The notes under the pieces were generated by a model. That model was not told the DNA's origin, searched no databases, and was given only the letters and a program-made list of their open reading frames with translations. DNA of 64,000 nt. Origin: Azovibrio restrictus DSM 23866 (GTDB taxonomy: Bacteria; Pseudomonadota; Gammaproteobacteria; Burkholderiales; Rhodocyclaceae). Numbering within the stretch: position 1 is the first letter of the stretch; each line of letters begins with the position of its first letter. Both the position numbers and the translations under genes were made by a program. Location: assembly GCF_000429665.1 (NCBI RefSeq), contig NZ_AUCH01000006.1:141399-205398 (forward strand). The letters run 5' to 3'. Shown piece after piece: positions 51,561 through 60,438 of the stretch.

Positions 51561-52364
51561 ATGGAAAGCAAGCAATCGGAACTGGGACGGGTATGGCATT
51601 ACCGGCGCTTCATCGCCGGTACCGTGCTGCGGGAATTCAAGGGCAAGTTCAATCGCTCCATCCTTGGGGCCTTGTGGCTGCTGCTGGCTCCCTTTGCCAT
51701 GATCAGCATCTATACCCTGGTTTTTTCCCATGTCATGAATGCGCGCTTTTCGGGTGCGGCCGGGCCTTACTCCTACAGCATCTTCATCTGTGCCGGCCTG
51801 CTGCCCTGGCAGTGGTTCAGTGAGCTTCTGTCCCGCAACGTGGGGTTGTTTGTGGACAATGCCGGTTTGATCAAGAAGAATAATTTCCCCCGCATGGCAC
51901 TTCCGGTTATCAATTTCTGTGCCAGCGGGGTCAACTTCCTCCTGGCCGTGCTGGTGTTTCTGGTCTTCCTCCTGGCTGTAGGTCAGTGGCCGGGCTGGCC
52001 CATGCTCCTGGCGATTCCCCTGTTACTGCTGCAATCGGCCTTTGCCAGCGTACTGGGCTTTTTCTTAGGCGTGCTCAACGTGTTCTTCCGGGATGTGGCC
52101 AATGCCATGGCCCTGATCCTGCAGTTCTGGTTCTGGTTTACTCCCATCATTTACCACGCCGACGTGCTCTCTCCCCGGGTGGCCGGGTACCTGGCCTTGA
52201 ATCCGTTGATGCCGGTGTTTCAGGGGTACCAGGGGATTTTCCTGGAGCAGGCTGTGCCGGACTGGTCTGCCTTGCTGCCCCTCGTGGCCTTCGTGGCTGT
52301 CATGCTGCCCCTGACTTTCTGGTTCTACCGTCGGGTCGGAGCGGAAATCGTGGACGAACTGTAG
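51561..52364 (+). CDS. wzm: ABC-2 polysaccharide export permease (Wzm/KpsM type)
   Basis: 267 aa, about six membrane spans, with the ABC-2 N-terminal signature RREFKGKFNRSILGALWLLLAP-like (here LREFKGKFNRSILGALW) and the late FWFWFTPIIYHADVLSP and NPLMPVFQGYQGIF motifs typical of Wzm. ATG 51561 has AGGACA upstream; the frame continues further back without support. It forms the export channel for a lipid-linked polysaccharide with the ATPase encoded 2 bp downstream. Confidence 0.9.
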   Translation: MESKQSELGRVWHYRRFIAGTVLREFKGKFNRSILGALWLLLAPFAMISIYTLVFSHVMNARFSGAAGPYSYSIFICAGLLPWQWFSELLSRNVGLFVDNAGLIKKNNFPRMALPVINFCASGVNFLLAVLVFLVFLLAVGQWPGWPMLLAIPLLLLQSAFASVLGFFLGVLNVFFRDVANAMALILQFWFWFTPIIYHADVLSPRVAGYLALNPLMPVFQGYQGIFLEQAVPDWSALLPLVAFVAVMLPLTFWFYRRVGAEIVDEL

Positions 52365-52366
52365 CC

Positions 52367-53599
52367 ATGGGTGCCCTCTCGGTTGCCGGTCTCGGCAAGT
52401 GTTTCCGTGTTTACAGGAGTGCCCTTCATCGCCTGGGAGCCTGGTTGGGGTTGCCGGTGCGCCATGAGGATCGCTGGGTATTGCGGGACATCAGTTTTTC
52501 CGTTCAGCCGGGTGAGTCCGTCGGCCTGGTGGGACGTAACGGCGCGGGTAAGAGCACCCTGCTCAAACTGATCACCGGGGTCATGGCGCCCAGTTGTGGT
52601 CAGGTTCAGGTGAGTGGTCGGGTATCGGCCCTGCTGGAACTGGGCATGGGGTTTCATCCCGAGTTCACCGGGCGTCAGAACGTACTGATGCAGGCCTATC
52701 TGCAGGGTATGTCCCATGAGGAGGTCGCCGGCCTGATGGCCTCCATCGCCGAGTTTGCCGAACTGGGGGATTACTTCGACATGCCTGTGCGGGTCTACTC
52801 CAGCGGCATGCAGGTGCGGCTGGCCTTCAGCGTCGCCACGGCGGTGCGCCCTGACGTACTGATCGTGGATGAAGCCCTGGCCGTGGGCGATGCCTATTTT
52901 CAGCACAAGTGCTTCGACCGGATCCGCCGCTTCAAGGAAGCCGGAACCACCCTGCTGTTCGTTTCCCATGATCCGGGTACGGTTAAAAGCCTCTGTGAGC
53001 GGGCCATCCTCATCGAAGGCGGCCGCATCATGCGGGACGGGGTTCCGGCAGATGTTCTCGATCTCTACAACGCCATCATCGTGCCCGAGGTGGCAAGTCA
53101 GGCTATTGGCGACTTGGCCAGGGCTGAAGGCGGGGGGCTGCGCTTTGGTGATGGTCGCCTGCATATCCGGGAGGCTTGTTGGCGGGTGCATGGTCAGGAA
53201 ACGGTGGCGCTGACTGCTGGCCAGCCGGCGGAGCTGCATCTGCTGGTGGAGGCTAGGGAAAGCATGGTGGATTTCACCATCGGCCTGTTGGTCAAGGACC
53301 GTCTGGGTAACGATATCTTCGGCACCAATACCTTTCACCTGGCTCAGGAGCCGGGGCCGTTGGCGGCGGGGCAGTGCCAGGCCTATGTTTTTCGTTTTCC
53401 CGTCCTCAATCTGGGGCCTAGCCACTACAGTCTGACCCTGGCCTTGCACGCCAGCAGCAATCATCTGGCGGGTAACTACGACTGGTGGGAGCGGGCCATC
53501 ACCTTCCAGGTCGTGCCTGAGGAGGGCAACCGTAGCATTGGTGTCTGCCACATGCCCGTGCAGCTGGAGCGGACAGCAACTCCGGAGCGCGCGGGCTGA
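52367..53599 (+). CDS. wzt: ABC polysaccharide export ATPase with C-terminal carbohydrate-binding domain (Wzt)
   Basis: 410 aa. ATPase 1-245: Walker A GRNGAGKST, the Wzt-type MGFHPEFTGRQNVLM, a variant signature YSSGMQVRLAFSVAT, and Walker B VLIVDEALAVGD. The residues after about 265 form a beta-rich domain (LVKDRLGNDIFGTNTFHL, YDWWERAITFQVV) like the Wzt C-terminal domain of E. coli O9a, which recognises a chemically capped chain end before export. That length and domain indicate terminus-dependent export. Confidence 0.9.
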   Translation: MGALSVAGLGKCFRVYRSALHRLGAWLGLPVRHEDRWVLRDISFSVQPGESVGLVGRNGAGKSTLLKLITGVMAPSCGQVQVSGRVSALLELGMGFHPEFTGRQNVLMQAYLQGMSHEEVAGLMASIAEFAELGDYFDMPVRVYSSGMQVRLAFSVATAVRPDVLIVDEALAVGDAYFQHKCFDRIRRFKEAGTTLLFVSHDPGTVKSLCERAILIEGGRIMRDGVPADVLDLYNAIIVPEVASQAIGDLARAEGGGLRFGDGRLHIREACWRVHGQETVALTAGQPAELHLLVEARESMVDFTIGLLVKDRLGNDIFGTNTFHLAQEPGPLAAGQCQAYVFRFPVLNLGPSHYSLTLALHASSNHLAGNYDWWERAITFQVVPEEGNRSIGVCHMPVQLERTATPERAG

Positions 53600-53625
53600 T
53601 GCTTTTCCTGATCGGAGTGAACTAG

Positions 53626-54669
53626 ATGAATGCCCCGGGAGCCCAAGCCCCCTCTTTCTGGCGTCGCCTGCGTGGGTTTGCTGGGTTTTTCCTGAACCTG
53701 CGCCGCCGTTTCCTGTACCAGGAACAGGCTCTTGGGCGTTTGCAGCAGCAGTGCGAAACCCTGCAGATTCAGCTGGCGCAGTTGCGTAATGATCACCAGG
53801 CCTCGGTGGAATGGCTGGGCCAGATCTATCCCGACATCGTCAGTGCCATTGGACGCAAGATCGAAGCCGAGCACCTGGCGGAAATGGGGGAGAAGCTCTT
53901 TGCCTCGGTACTACGGGAACTGGAGCGCCAGCGGCCGGTTGCCGCCCCAGTTGCGAGCCTGGAAGCGGCTCCGGCGCGAGTGCTTGAGCCTCAGGATGCG
54001 GAGGATGCAGATTTCTACCTGGCCCTGGAGCGGCGTTTCCGGGGGGCGAGACAGGATGTGGGGGCGCGCCAGGCCGTATACCTCCCCTATCTGCCCCGGG
54101 ACCAGGGCACCAGGCCTGTCGTCGATCTGGGCTGCGGGCGTGGCGAGTGGTTGCAACTCCTCCAGGAACAAGGCATTGTTGCCCGGGGCGTGGACATGAA
54201 TCCGGTCAACGGGGCTGCCTGCCGCCATGCCGGGCTGGATGTGCACACCGGTACCGCTGCCGAATATCTGGAGCAGCTGGAGGGGGGCAGCTGCAGCGCC
54301 GTTACTGCCTTCCAGGTGGTGGAACATCTTTCCTTCCCCCAACTGGGAGAATTGTTGCGTCAGGCCAGGCGGGTCCTGGCTCCCGGTGGGGTGCTCATTC
54401 TCGAGACCCCCAACCCGGAAAACCTGCTGGTAGCGTCCTGCAGTTTCTGGCTGGATCCTACCCACATCAAACCGCTGCCCCCCGATCTGCTGGCGTTCAT
54501 CGTCGAATACAGCGGTTTTTCCCCGATTGAGGTGCTGCGCTTGAATCCCCATGAATCCCTGACGCCCGACGGGGACGTCCTGCAGCAGCTGCTCTATGGC
54601 CCCCGGGATTACGCCGTGGTGGCCCGCTGTCCATCTGCCCCGGAGGGCACATCCGTGGAGACCCCATGA
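53626..54669 (+). CDS. SAM-dependent methyltransferase with N-terminal coiled coil
   Basis: 347 aa. About residues 30-100 are charged and heptad-like (LYQEQALGRLQQQCETLQIQ). The class I methyltransferase fold begins near residue 160: VVDLGCGRGEWLQLL (motif I), GVDMNP, and VLAPGGVLILETPNPENL. Next to a Wzt with a C-terminal domain this could be a chain-terminating methyltransferase acting like WbdD, though no kinase domain is present. Its stop overlaps the next start (ATGA). Confidence 0.8.
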   Translation: MNAPGAQAPSFWRRLRGFAGFFLNLRRRFLYQEQALGRLQQQCETLQIQLAQLRNDHQASVEWLGQIYPDIVSAIGRKIEAEHLAEMGEKLFASVLRELERQRPVAAPVASLEAAPARVLEPQDAEDADFYLALERRFRGARQDVGARQAVYLPYLPRDQGTRPVVDLGCGRGEWLQLLQEQGIVARGVDMNPVNGAACRHAGLDVHTGTAAEYLEQLEGGSCSAVTAFQVVEHLSFPQLGELLRQARRVLAPGGVLILETPNPENLLVASCSFWLDPTHIKPLPPDLLAFIVEYSGFSPIEVLRLNPHESLTPDGDVLQQLLYGPRDYAVVARCPSAPEGTSVETP

Positions 54670-55883
54670 AGAAGGTTCTGATCCTCGCTTCCTATTCCTG
54701 TGTCACCCCCTTGCACGGGGGGCAGATCCGCCTCTCGGAAATCATCAAGTCCTATCAGGCTGCCGGCCATGCCGTGCAATCCCTGAACCTGTACAGCATG
54801 ATGTCGGTGGGTAGGGGGAGTCACGACTTCAACTATCCACTGGATACCCCCTGGCGGCTCTGGCAGGGGCGTTCCGTGCCCCTGATCGAAGACCTGACCT
54901 CGGGCCGCTATGCGGCTGGGGACGAAGAGGCCTATGCCCGCCTGACCCGCGCAGTTGAAGGGGTGCCGGACGTGATTCAGGTGGAGCAGCCCTGGTTGTT
55001 TCCCCTGGTGGCCCGCTGGCGCCGGGAAGGGGTGTTCCCCGGGGCCACCATCGTCTACAGCTCCCACAACGTGGAAGCGCCCCTGAAGCTGGCCATCCTG
55101 CGCCAGTACGGCATTCCCGAGGCGGAGCAAATCGCTGCCGAAATCGATGCTCTGGAGCGGCAGGCCTGCGAACTGGCCGACGTGGTCCTGGCAGTGTCCC
55201 GTTCCGACTGTCAGGTGCTGGGGGCCTGGTGTCGGCAGCCTGTCGTCCTGGCCGCCAACGGCATAGCCGCCTGGCCCCGGGTGGAGCGGGACATGGCTGC
55301 CTGGCGGGGCCGCCTGCCGCAGCAACCCTTTCCCCTGTTCGTGGGCAGCGCCCATCCCCCCAACATCTCCGGCTTCTTCGAGGTGTTCGGAGAGTCCCTG
55401 GGCTTCCTGCCGCCGGATACTCGCCTTTGCGTCCTGGGGAGTGTCGGTGCCCATTTGCCGGAAAACCCCCGGATGCAGCGCTGGCTGCCCCTGAATCTGT
55501 CCCGCCTGCAGGTCCTGGGGGTGGTGGACGAAGCCGGTCTGGCTGCCGTCAAGAACCTGGCCCACGTGATCGTTCTGCCCATCACCGAGGGCGGTGGCTC
55601 CAACATCAAGACCGCCGAGGCCCTGTACTCCGGCAAGCATGTCCTGGGAACCCCAGTCAGCTTCCGGGGATTCGATGCCTACCTGGGCATGCCCGGTGTC
55701 CATGTGGCGGAACCGGGCCGACCCTTCCGGGAGAAGCTGCGGGAACTGCTGCAGGCACCGCCCTTGGCGCCTGCAGCTCCCGATCTGGAATTACGCCAGT
55801 CCCTGCTCTGGCGGCACACCCTGGCGCCCATGGTCAGCGCCGTGGACCAACATCTGCAAAGCCGTTCAAACCATGTCCAATGA
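54666..55883 (+). CDS. GT4-like glycosyltransferase
   Basis: 405 aa. ILASYSCVTPLHGGQIRLSE near residue 5 and IVYSSHNVEAPLKLAIL are acceptor-domain features; the donor half has LFVGSAHPPNISGFFEVF and EGGGSNIKTAEALYSGKHVL. The sugar transferred is not known. It overlaps the methyltransferase stop and the following gene (11 bp). Confidence 0.8.
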   Translation: MKKVLILASYSCVTPLHGGQIRLSEIIKSYQAAGHAVQSLNLYSMMSVGRGSHDFNYPLDTPWRLWQGRSVPLIEDLTSGRYAAGDEEAYARLTRAVEGVPDVIQVEQPWLFPLVARWRREGVFPGATIVYSSHNVEAPLKLAILRQYGIPEAEQIAAEIDALERQACELADVVLAVSRSDCQVLGAWCRQPVVLAANGIAAWPRVERDMAAWRGRLPQQPFPLFVGSAHPPNISGFFEVFGESLGFLPPDTRLCVLGSVGAHLPENPRMQRWLPLNLSRLQVLGVVDEAGLAAVKNLAHVIVLPITEGGGSNIKTAEALYSGKHVLGTPVSFRGFDAYLGMPGVHVAEPGRPFREKLRELLQAPPLAPAAPDLELRQSLLWRHTLAPMVSAVDQHLQSRSNHVQ

Positions 55884-57264
55884 TTCCATCCTCCTCTGGG
55901 TCGACGTCACGACCCTGATGCACTGGCAACGGCCCGCCGTAGGCATAGTCCGGGTCGAGCAACAGTTCTGTCTCTGGCTGCTGGCGGAGCAGCTGCCCGA
56001 CGTGGGTTTCTGCGGCTACGACAAATCCAGCCGTAGCTTCTACGCCGTGAGTCGGGAGCAGCTACAGGCTCAGCTGGACCGCATCCAGGCCATCGGGACC
56101 CGGCAGAACGAAGCTGTACCCAGTGGTGACTGGAAACTGCATCTGAAACATCGCTTGAAGCAGGCCATAGGCTACCTGCCCCCAGCCCTGGGGGTGCGGG
56201 TATTCAACCTGCTGCAGCGCCTGCGTCCCCATGCTGGTCGCCTCTGGCGCGGCCTGGTGGTTGCCCGGGGGCGTCTGGCTGCTGCCCGGCGCAAGGAGGA
56301 GGGCGGTGTCCCCCGGGCTTTCACGCCGGTGCAGTTCGCCCCGGGCAGTGTCTATGTTTCCATGGGGCTGGACTGGGACTACAAAGACATGGCCGACATT
56401 TACCGGCAGAAACAGGAACGGGGCTTCAAATGCCTGTTCTTCTGTTACGACATCATTCCTGTACTGATGCCCCAGCTCTGCGTCGCCGACGTTTCCCGCC
56501 AATTCGCCCACTACTTTGCCGACCTGGCCTGGGCAGCAGACCGTATCCTGTGCATTTCCGATGCGTCTCGCCGGGATCTGCTGCAACTGCTGGACACCCT
56601 GGGGGTGCCCTGCGCCAGCGCCGAACGGGTGCATCTGGGCGGCGACATCCTGCCAGAGGGAGGGCTCCAGGCGCCTTCGCCCACGGTGGAAAAAGTGCTG
56701 GCCGAACCCTTCATCCTCTTCGTTTCCACCATTGAACGGCGCAAGAATCACGAAACCCTGTACCGCGCCTACAGCCGCCTGGCCCGCCAGGGCGTGGCGC
56801 TGCCCCGGCTGGTTTTTGTCGGCATGTCCGGCTGGGGGGTGCAGGAACTCTTCTCCGACCTGCGCCTGGACCCCATGGTGGCTGGCAAGATAGAGCTGCT
56901 CCACCATGTGGATGATGCGGATCTGGCCGTGCTCTACCAGCACGCCCAGTTCACCGTCTACCCCTCCCTGTACGAAGGCTGGGGGCTGCCGGTGGCTGAA
57001 AGTCTGGCTTTCGGGAAATACTGTCTGGCCTCCAATGCGGCTTCCCTGCCCGAGGTGGGCGGCGACTGGGTGGATTACCTGGACCCCTGGGATGTGCCGG
57101 GTTGGGCCGAGCGGCTGCAGTTCCTGTTCGCTCATCCGGAATGGGTAGCCGAGCGTAATGCCCGGATTGCCCGGGAATACCGGGCCCATCCCTGGCGGGA
57201 AACGGCCCGGGAGATTTATGAGCAGGCCCGTGCCCTGGCCAGCTCGTCCCCCGGGCAGAACTGA
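55873..57264 (+). CDS. GT4 family glycosyltransferase with long N-terminal extension
   Basis: 463 aa. Residues 1-150 (WVDVTTLMHWQRPAVGIVRVEQQF) are an extension seen in mannosyltransferase-like enzymes of O-antigen loci. The GT-B part has FILFVSTIERRKNHETLYRAY and the donor site SLYEGWGLPVAESLAFGK. Catalytic half complete. No membrane span. It ends the glycosyltransferase run of the ABC-type locus. Confidence 0.82.
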   Translation: MSNDSILLWVDVTTLMHWQRPAVGIVRVEQQFCLWLLAEQLPDVGFCGYDKSSRSFYAVSREQLQAQLDRIQAIGTRQNEAVPSGDWKLHLKHRLKQAIGYLPPALGVRVFNLLQRLRPHAGRLWRGLVVARGRLAAARRKEEGGVPRAFTPVQFAPGSVYVSMGLDWDYKDMADIYRQKQERGFKCLFFCYDIIPVLMPQLCVADVSRQFAHYFADLAWAADRILCISDASRRDLLQLLDTLGVPCASAERVHLGGDILPEGGLQAPSPTVEKVLAEPFILFVSTIERRKNHETLYRAYSRLARQGVALPRLVFVGMSGWGVQELFSDLRLDPMVAGKIELLHHVDDADLAVLYQHAQFTVYPSLYEGWGLPVAESLAFGKYCLASNAASLPEVGGDWVDYLDPWDVPGWAERLQFLFAHPEWVAERNARIAREYRAHPWRETAREIYEQARALASSSPGQN

Positions 57265-57344
57265 GGCATGGCAAGGAAATTCCCGGATCAAAAGTGCGTC
57301 GGTGCTGGCGGCGGGAGCCCCTGCGTGGCCTTGCTCCGGAGGCT

Positions 57345-57358
57345 GGGGGCATGCCCCC
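57345..57358. other. Perfect 14-bp palindrome before the EmrE/ArnF-like gene
   Basis: GGGGGCATGCCCCC, 13 bp before the ATG of the small membrane protein, with its GGAGGGG ribosome-binding site in between. It could be an operator or an RNA stem that partly masks the ribosome-binding site; function is unknown. Confidence 0.5.
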
Positions 57359-57371
57359 GGGCGGAGGGGTG

Positions 57372-57710
57372 ATGAAATCCCTGATTCTGGTGATCCTGGC
57401 CGTATGCTGCAATGCTGGAGCCCAGGTGGCCCTGAAACAGGCTGCCATGGGGGAGCTGGGCCACTGGCAAGCCTGGTTCAAACCCAGTCTGTTTCTTGGG
57501 GCCGGCCTCTACGTCACCAGTTTTATCGTGACGGTCAAGGTCTATGCAGACTACGACCTGAGTCTCATCTCCCCCGTCATGGCGGGGGCAATCTTCGTCC
57601 TGGTCACTATTGCCGCCCATTTCCTCTTCGCCGAGTCCCTCTCCTTCTCCAAGCTGGCCGGCATCGCCTGTATCGTCGCCGGCATTGCCCTGTTGGCCCG
57701 GGGGCACTGA
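57372..57710 (+). CDS. EmrE/ArnF-like small four-helix membrane protein
   Basis: 112 aa, four hydrophobic segments filling the protein. The SMR-type pattern includes a glutamate-free first helix (ILVILAVCCNAGAQVALKQAA) and the final helix AGIACIVAGIALLARG. The lack of the Glu14 of multidrug EmrE pumps argues against drug efflux and for an ArnE/ArnF- or GtrA-like undecaprenyl-phosphate-sugar flippase. GGAGGGG precedes the ATG. Next to a DUF6311 protein. Confidence 0.72.
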   Translation: MKSLILVILAVCCNAGAQVALKQAAMGELGHWQAWFKPSLFLGAGLYVTSFIVTVKVYADYDLSLISPVMAGAIFVLVTIAAHFLFAESLSFSKLAGIACIVAGIALLARGH

Positions 57711-57714
57711 AATC

Positions 57715-59373
57715 GTGTGGGCCAACGGAACCCTGCACCGGGGGGGGCTCAGCCTCAGCGAACTGTTTCTGGTGCTTGGCTTCGCCCTGTTCTATCACCT
57801 CTACCTGTTTGGTCCCGGGAGTCTGGACCCGGGGCAAGTGGCCTGGCTGCTGCACGGGGACCCGGCCCAGCATTACCTGGGCTGGCAGTTCTTTCGCCAT
57901 GAGGCCTGGTCCTGGCCGCCAGGGCGGATCGAGGGCTTTGGCTGGCCCGAAGGCAGCAGCCTGGTGTTTACCGACGCCATACCCCTGCTGGCCCTGCCGG
58001 GCAAGCTCCTGTCTCCCTGGATGGGGGGGGAGTTTCAGTATTTCGGCCCATGGATCCTCGCTTCCCTGATCCTGCAGGGCTACTGGGCCTTGCGCCTCCT
58101 GGCCCCCTGGACTCCCAGTCCTGCCCTGCGTTTTCTTGCGGCATGCCTGTTCATCCTCAGCCCCCCGCTGTTTTTGCGAGGCTACGGACATGAGTCCCTG
58201 ATGGCCCACTGGCTGCTCCTGGCGGGCCTCCACGGCTATCTGAGCCGCTGGCGGAACTGGTCCTGGAGCCTGCTCCTGCTGGCGGCGGCGCTGACCCATT
58301 CCTACCTCCTGCTCATGGTGCTGGGTCTCTGGGGGGCTGCATTGCTGGAAAACTGCCTCCTGGCCCCGGGGCGATGCTGGCGCCAGGTGCCGGGCGTTCT
58401 GGCTGCTGGGGCCGTGCTACTGGCGGGCATGTTGCTGGCGGGATACTTCATTCCCAGGTCCTCCCTGAGTGGAGAGGGCTACGGCTTTTTCTCCATGAAC
58501 ATCCTGGCTCCGGTGCAGCAGGTGATCATCGGCCCGGAATTTGGCCGGGCCCGACTGATGCCGGACATCCCCGTGGCTACAGGAGGACAGTACGAAGGAT
58601 ATCTTTACCTGGGGGCTGGTTTCCTGTTTCTGGCCCTGCTGCAACTTCTGCCCTGGCGTCAGCCGGCACCAGCCGGGCTGATGCCGGAGACCCCGGTCCG
58701 CCTCTGGCCCCTGGTGAGCGTCGCCCTGCTGTTCTGGGGGCTGGCCCTGTCGCCCCAGGTCACCCTGGGGCCCTGGCATCTATTCACCCTGCCCCTGCCG
58801 GAACTGCTGCAGCACAAACTGGCTATTTTTCGTTCTAGCGGTCGTTTCGGCTGGCTGCTGTTCTATCTGCTCTGTCTGGGAATCCTGGTCCGCCTGCTGC
58901 GCCGCTGGTCCGGTAGCCCGTGGCTGCCGTTCCTGCTGATCCTAGCTTTGGTGCTGCAGGTTGTGGACATGGGGGAAAAATACCGCTTCCTGCGGCAGCG
59001 CATTCAGGAGCGGGGAACCTGGAGCACCCCCCTGGCAGACCCGGCCTGGCACAGCCTGGCCGCCGGGGCCCGGCAGCTGATGATCCTGCCGCCTTTCCCG
59101 GACATGGAGCAACGCTATGTACCCTATGCCCAGGTGGCGGCCCGCCACGGCCTGGCCACCAATGCCGCCCATGGAGCCCGGGGCGACAAGGACCTGGCTG
59201 CAGTCCGCGCCAAGCAGATGTGGGCGGACCTGCAACAGGGGCACCCCGAGGCCGGTACCCTGTACATCATTTCTGATCCGGCCCTGGTTCCCGGGCTGCC
59301 GGCTTCCATCCAGGCACGCCTGCGTCAGCTTGACGGCCAGATCGTGCTGCCCCCTTCGTCTCCGGAGCCCTGA
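57715..59373 (+). CDS. DUF6311-like polytopic membrane protein, candidate GT-C glycosyltransferase
   Basis: 552 aa, GTG start 4 bp after the previous stop; about 10-12 hydrophobic spans. The N-terminal part has GDPAQHYLGWQFFRHEAWSWP and GFGWPEGSSLVFTDAIPLLAL, which I recognise as DUF6311, a family with GT-C-like architecture. The acidic residues of these periplasmic loops (GDPAQ, TDAIP) would be the catalytic site of a lipid-linked sugar transferase. The C-terminal 100 residues look soluble. Family assignment is from memory. Confidence 0.6.
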   Translation: MWANGTLHRGGLSLSELFLVLGFALFYHLYLFGPGSLDPGQVAWLLHGDPAQHYLGWQFFRHEAWSWPPGRIEGFGWPEGSSLVFTDAIPLLALPGKLLSPWMGGEFQYFGPWILASLILQGYWALRLLAPWTPSPALRFLAACLFILSPPLFLRGYGHESLMAHWLLLAGLHGYLSRWRNWSWSLLLLAAALTHSYLLLMVLGLWGAALLENCLLAPGRCWRQVPGVLAAGAVLLAGMLLAGYFIPRSSLSGEGYGFFSMNILAPVQQVIIGPEFGRARLMPDIPVATGGQYEGYLYLGAGFLFLALLQLLPWRQPAPAGLMPETPVRLWPLVSVALLFWGLALSPQVTLGPWHLFTLPLPELLQHKLAIFRSSGRFGWLLFYLLCLGILVRLLRRWSGSPWLPFLLILALVLQVVDMGEKYRFLRQRIQERGTWSTPLADPAWHSLAAGARQLMILPPFPDMEQRYVPYAQVAARHGLATNAAHGARGDKDLAAVRAKQMWADLQQGHPEAGTLYIISDPALVPGLPASIQARLRQLDGQIVLPPSSPEP

Positions 59374-59379
59374 GCCCTC

Positions 59380-60381
59380 ATGCTGGGAACACTAAGACTC
59401 CTGCTCGCCCTGGCGGTGGCCGCCAGCCACGTGGATTACCGGATTTTTGGGCTGAATCCCGGGGTGATGGCCGTGATCGGTTTCTACCTGATTTCCGGCT
59501 ACGTCATGACCGGCCTGTTACAACGCCACTACCCGTCGGGGCAACGTGCTCCGGCCTTCTACGGCGACCGGGCGGTGCGTCTGCTGCCCCAGTACCTGTT
59601 CTACGCCTTCGCCACCCTGCTCTGGTTCCTCTATTTTGGACCGGGGCAGCAGAACCCCAGCCTGCTTTACTTTCTCAGTCGCCAGCCAGGACTGGCGGAC
59701 CTGTTCAACAATCTCAGCATTATTCCCCTGAACTACTACATGTGGCTGCACAGCGACCGGTTCACCCTGTTGCCACCCGCCTGGTCCCTGGGGGCAGAAA
59801 TCCAGTTCTACCTGTTGGCCCCCTTCATCCTGCTGCACCGCTGGCGGCTTCTGGCCCTTGGGGCCCTGGCGCTGGGCGTGTACGGGCTGGCCCTGGGCGG
59901 CTGGATTCATAGCGACTGGTTTGGCTACCGCCTGCTTCCCGGGGTGTTGTTGTTCTTCTTTCTGGGCAGCCTGCTGCAGCAGCTGCACCAGGGGGGCAGG
60001 GAGCGGACGGCCTGGCTTCTGGTGCTGGGAACCTGCCTGGGAGCGTTGCTGGCGGGCTGGTTCGCCAGCCGGCATGGCAGTCTGCAGCAACCCTACAACC
60101 AGGAAACCCTGCTGGGCCTCCTGCTGGCTTTTCCCTTGCTGCAACTGCTGGCCACCCGGCGGCGCCAGACCTGGGATGAGCTGGCGGGGGACATTTCCTA
60201 CGGGGTATTCCTCAATCATTTCCTCATCTACTGGGCCCTGTTCCCCGCAGGCGTAAGGCTGGAGCAGCTTCCCCTCTTTCTGGGGCTCTCCATCCTGCTG
60301 GCCTGGGCCAGTCAGCGTGTGGTGGAAAAGCCACTCCTGCGCTGGCGGCAGACCCTGCGCCGGAAGGCTGTAAGTGCTTGA
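59380..60381 (+). CDS. OafA-type membrane acyltransferase (no SGNH domain)
   Basis: 333 aa with about ten hydrophobic spans. Acyltransferase-3 signs: LALAVAASHVDYRI with the catalytic His, FYLISGYVMTGLL, FYGDRAVRLLPQYL and PPAWSLGAEIQFYLLAPFI. Truncated relative to the 659-aa protein at 16909, as expected for a form without the C-terminal hydrolase. It probably O-acetylates the exported polysaccharide. It starts 6 bp after the DUF6311 gene. Confidence 0.85.
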   Translation: MLGTLRLLLALAVAASHVDYRIFGLNPGVMAVIGFYLISGYVMTGLLQRHYPSGQRAPAFYGDRAVRLLPQYLFYAFATLLWFLYFGPGQQNPSLLYFLSRQPGLADLFNNLSIIPLNYYMWLHSDRFTLLPPAWSLGAEIQFYLLAPFILLHRWRLLALGALALGVYGLALGGWIHSDWFGYRLLPGVLLFFFLGSLLQQLHQGGRERTAWLLVLGTCLGALLAGWFASRHGSLQQPYNQETLLGLLLAFPLLQLLATRRRQTWDELAGDISYGVFLNHFLIYWALFPAGVRLEQLPLFLGLSILLAWASQRVVEKPLLRWRQTLRRKAVSA

Positions 60382-60392
60382 TGCACTTCCTT

Positions 60393-60401
60393 TGCTAGAA
60401 T
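60393..60401 (+). promoter_or_regulatory. Extended -10 candidate for the FecR-domain gene
   Basis: TGCTAGAAT, the same word found before uppP and the dehydratase gene, ending 37 bp before the ATG at 60439. No good -35 at 17 bp, as expected of extended -10 promoters. Confidence 0.45.
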
Positions 60402-60438
60402 GCCGGAACCTACGTGGAATTTTTTCGGGGAAGCTGTC

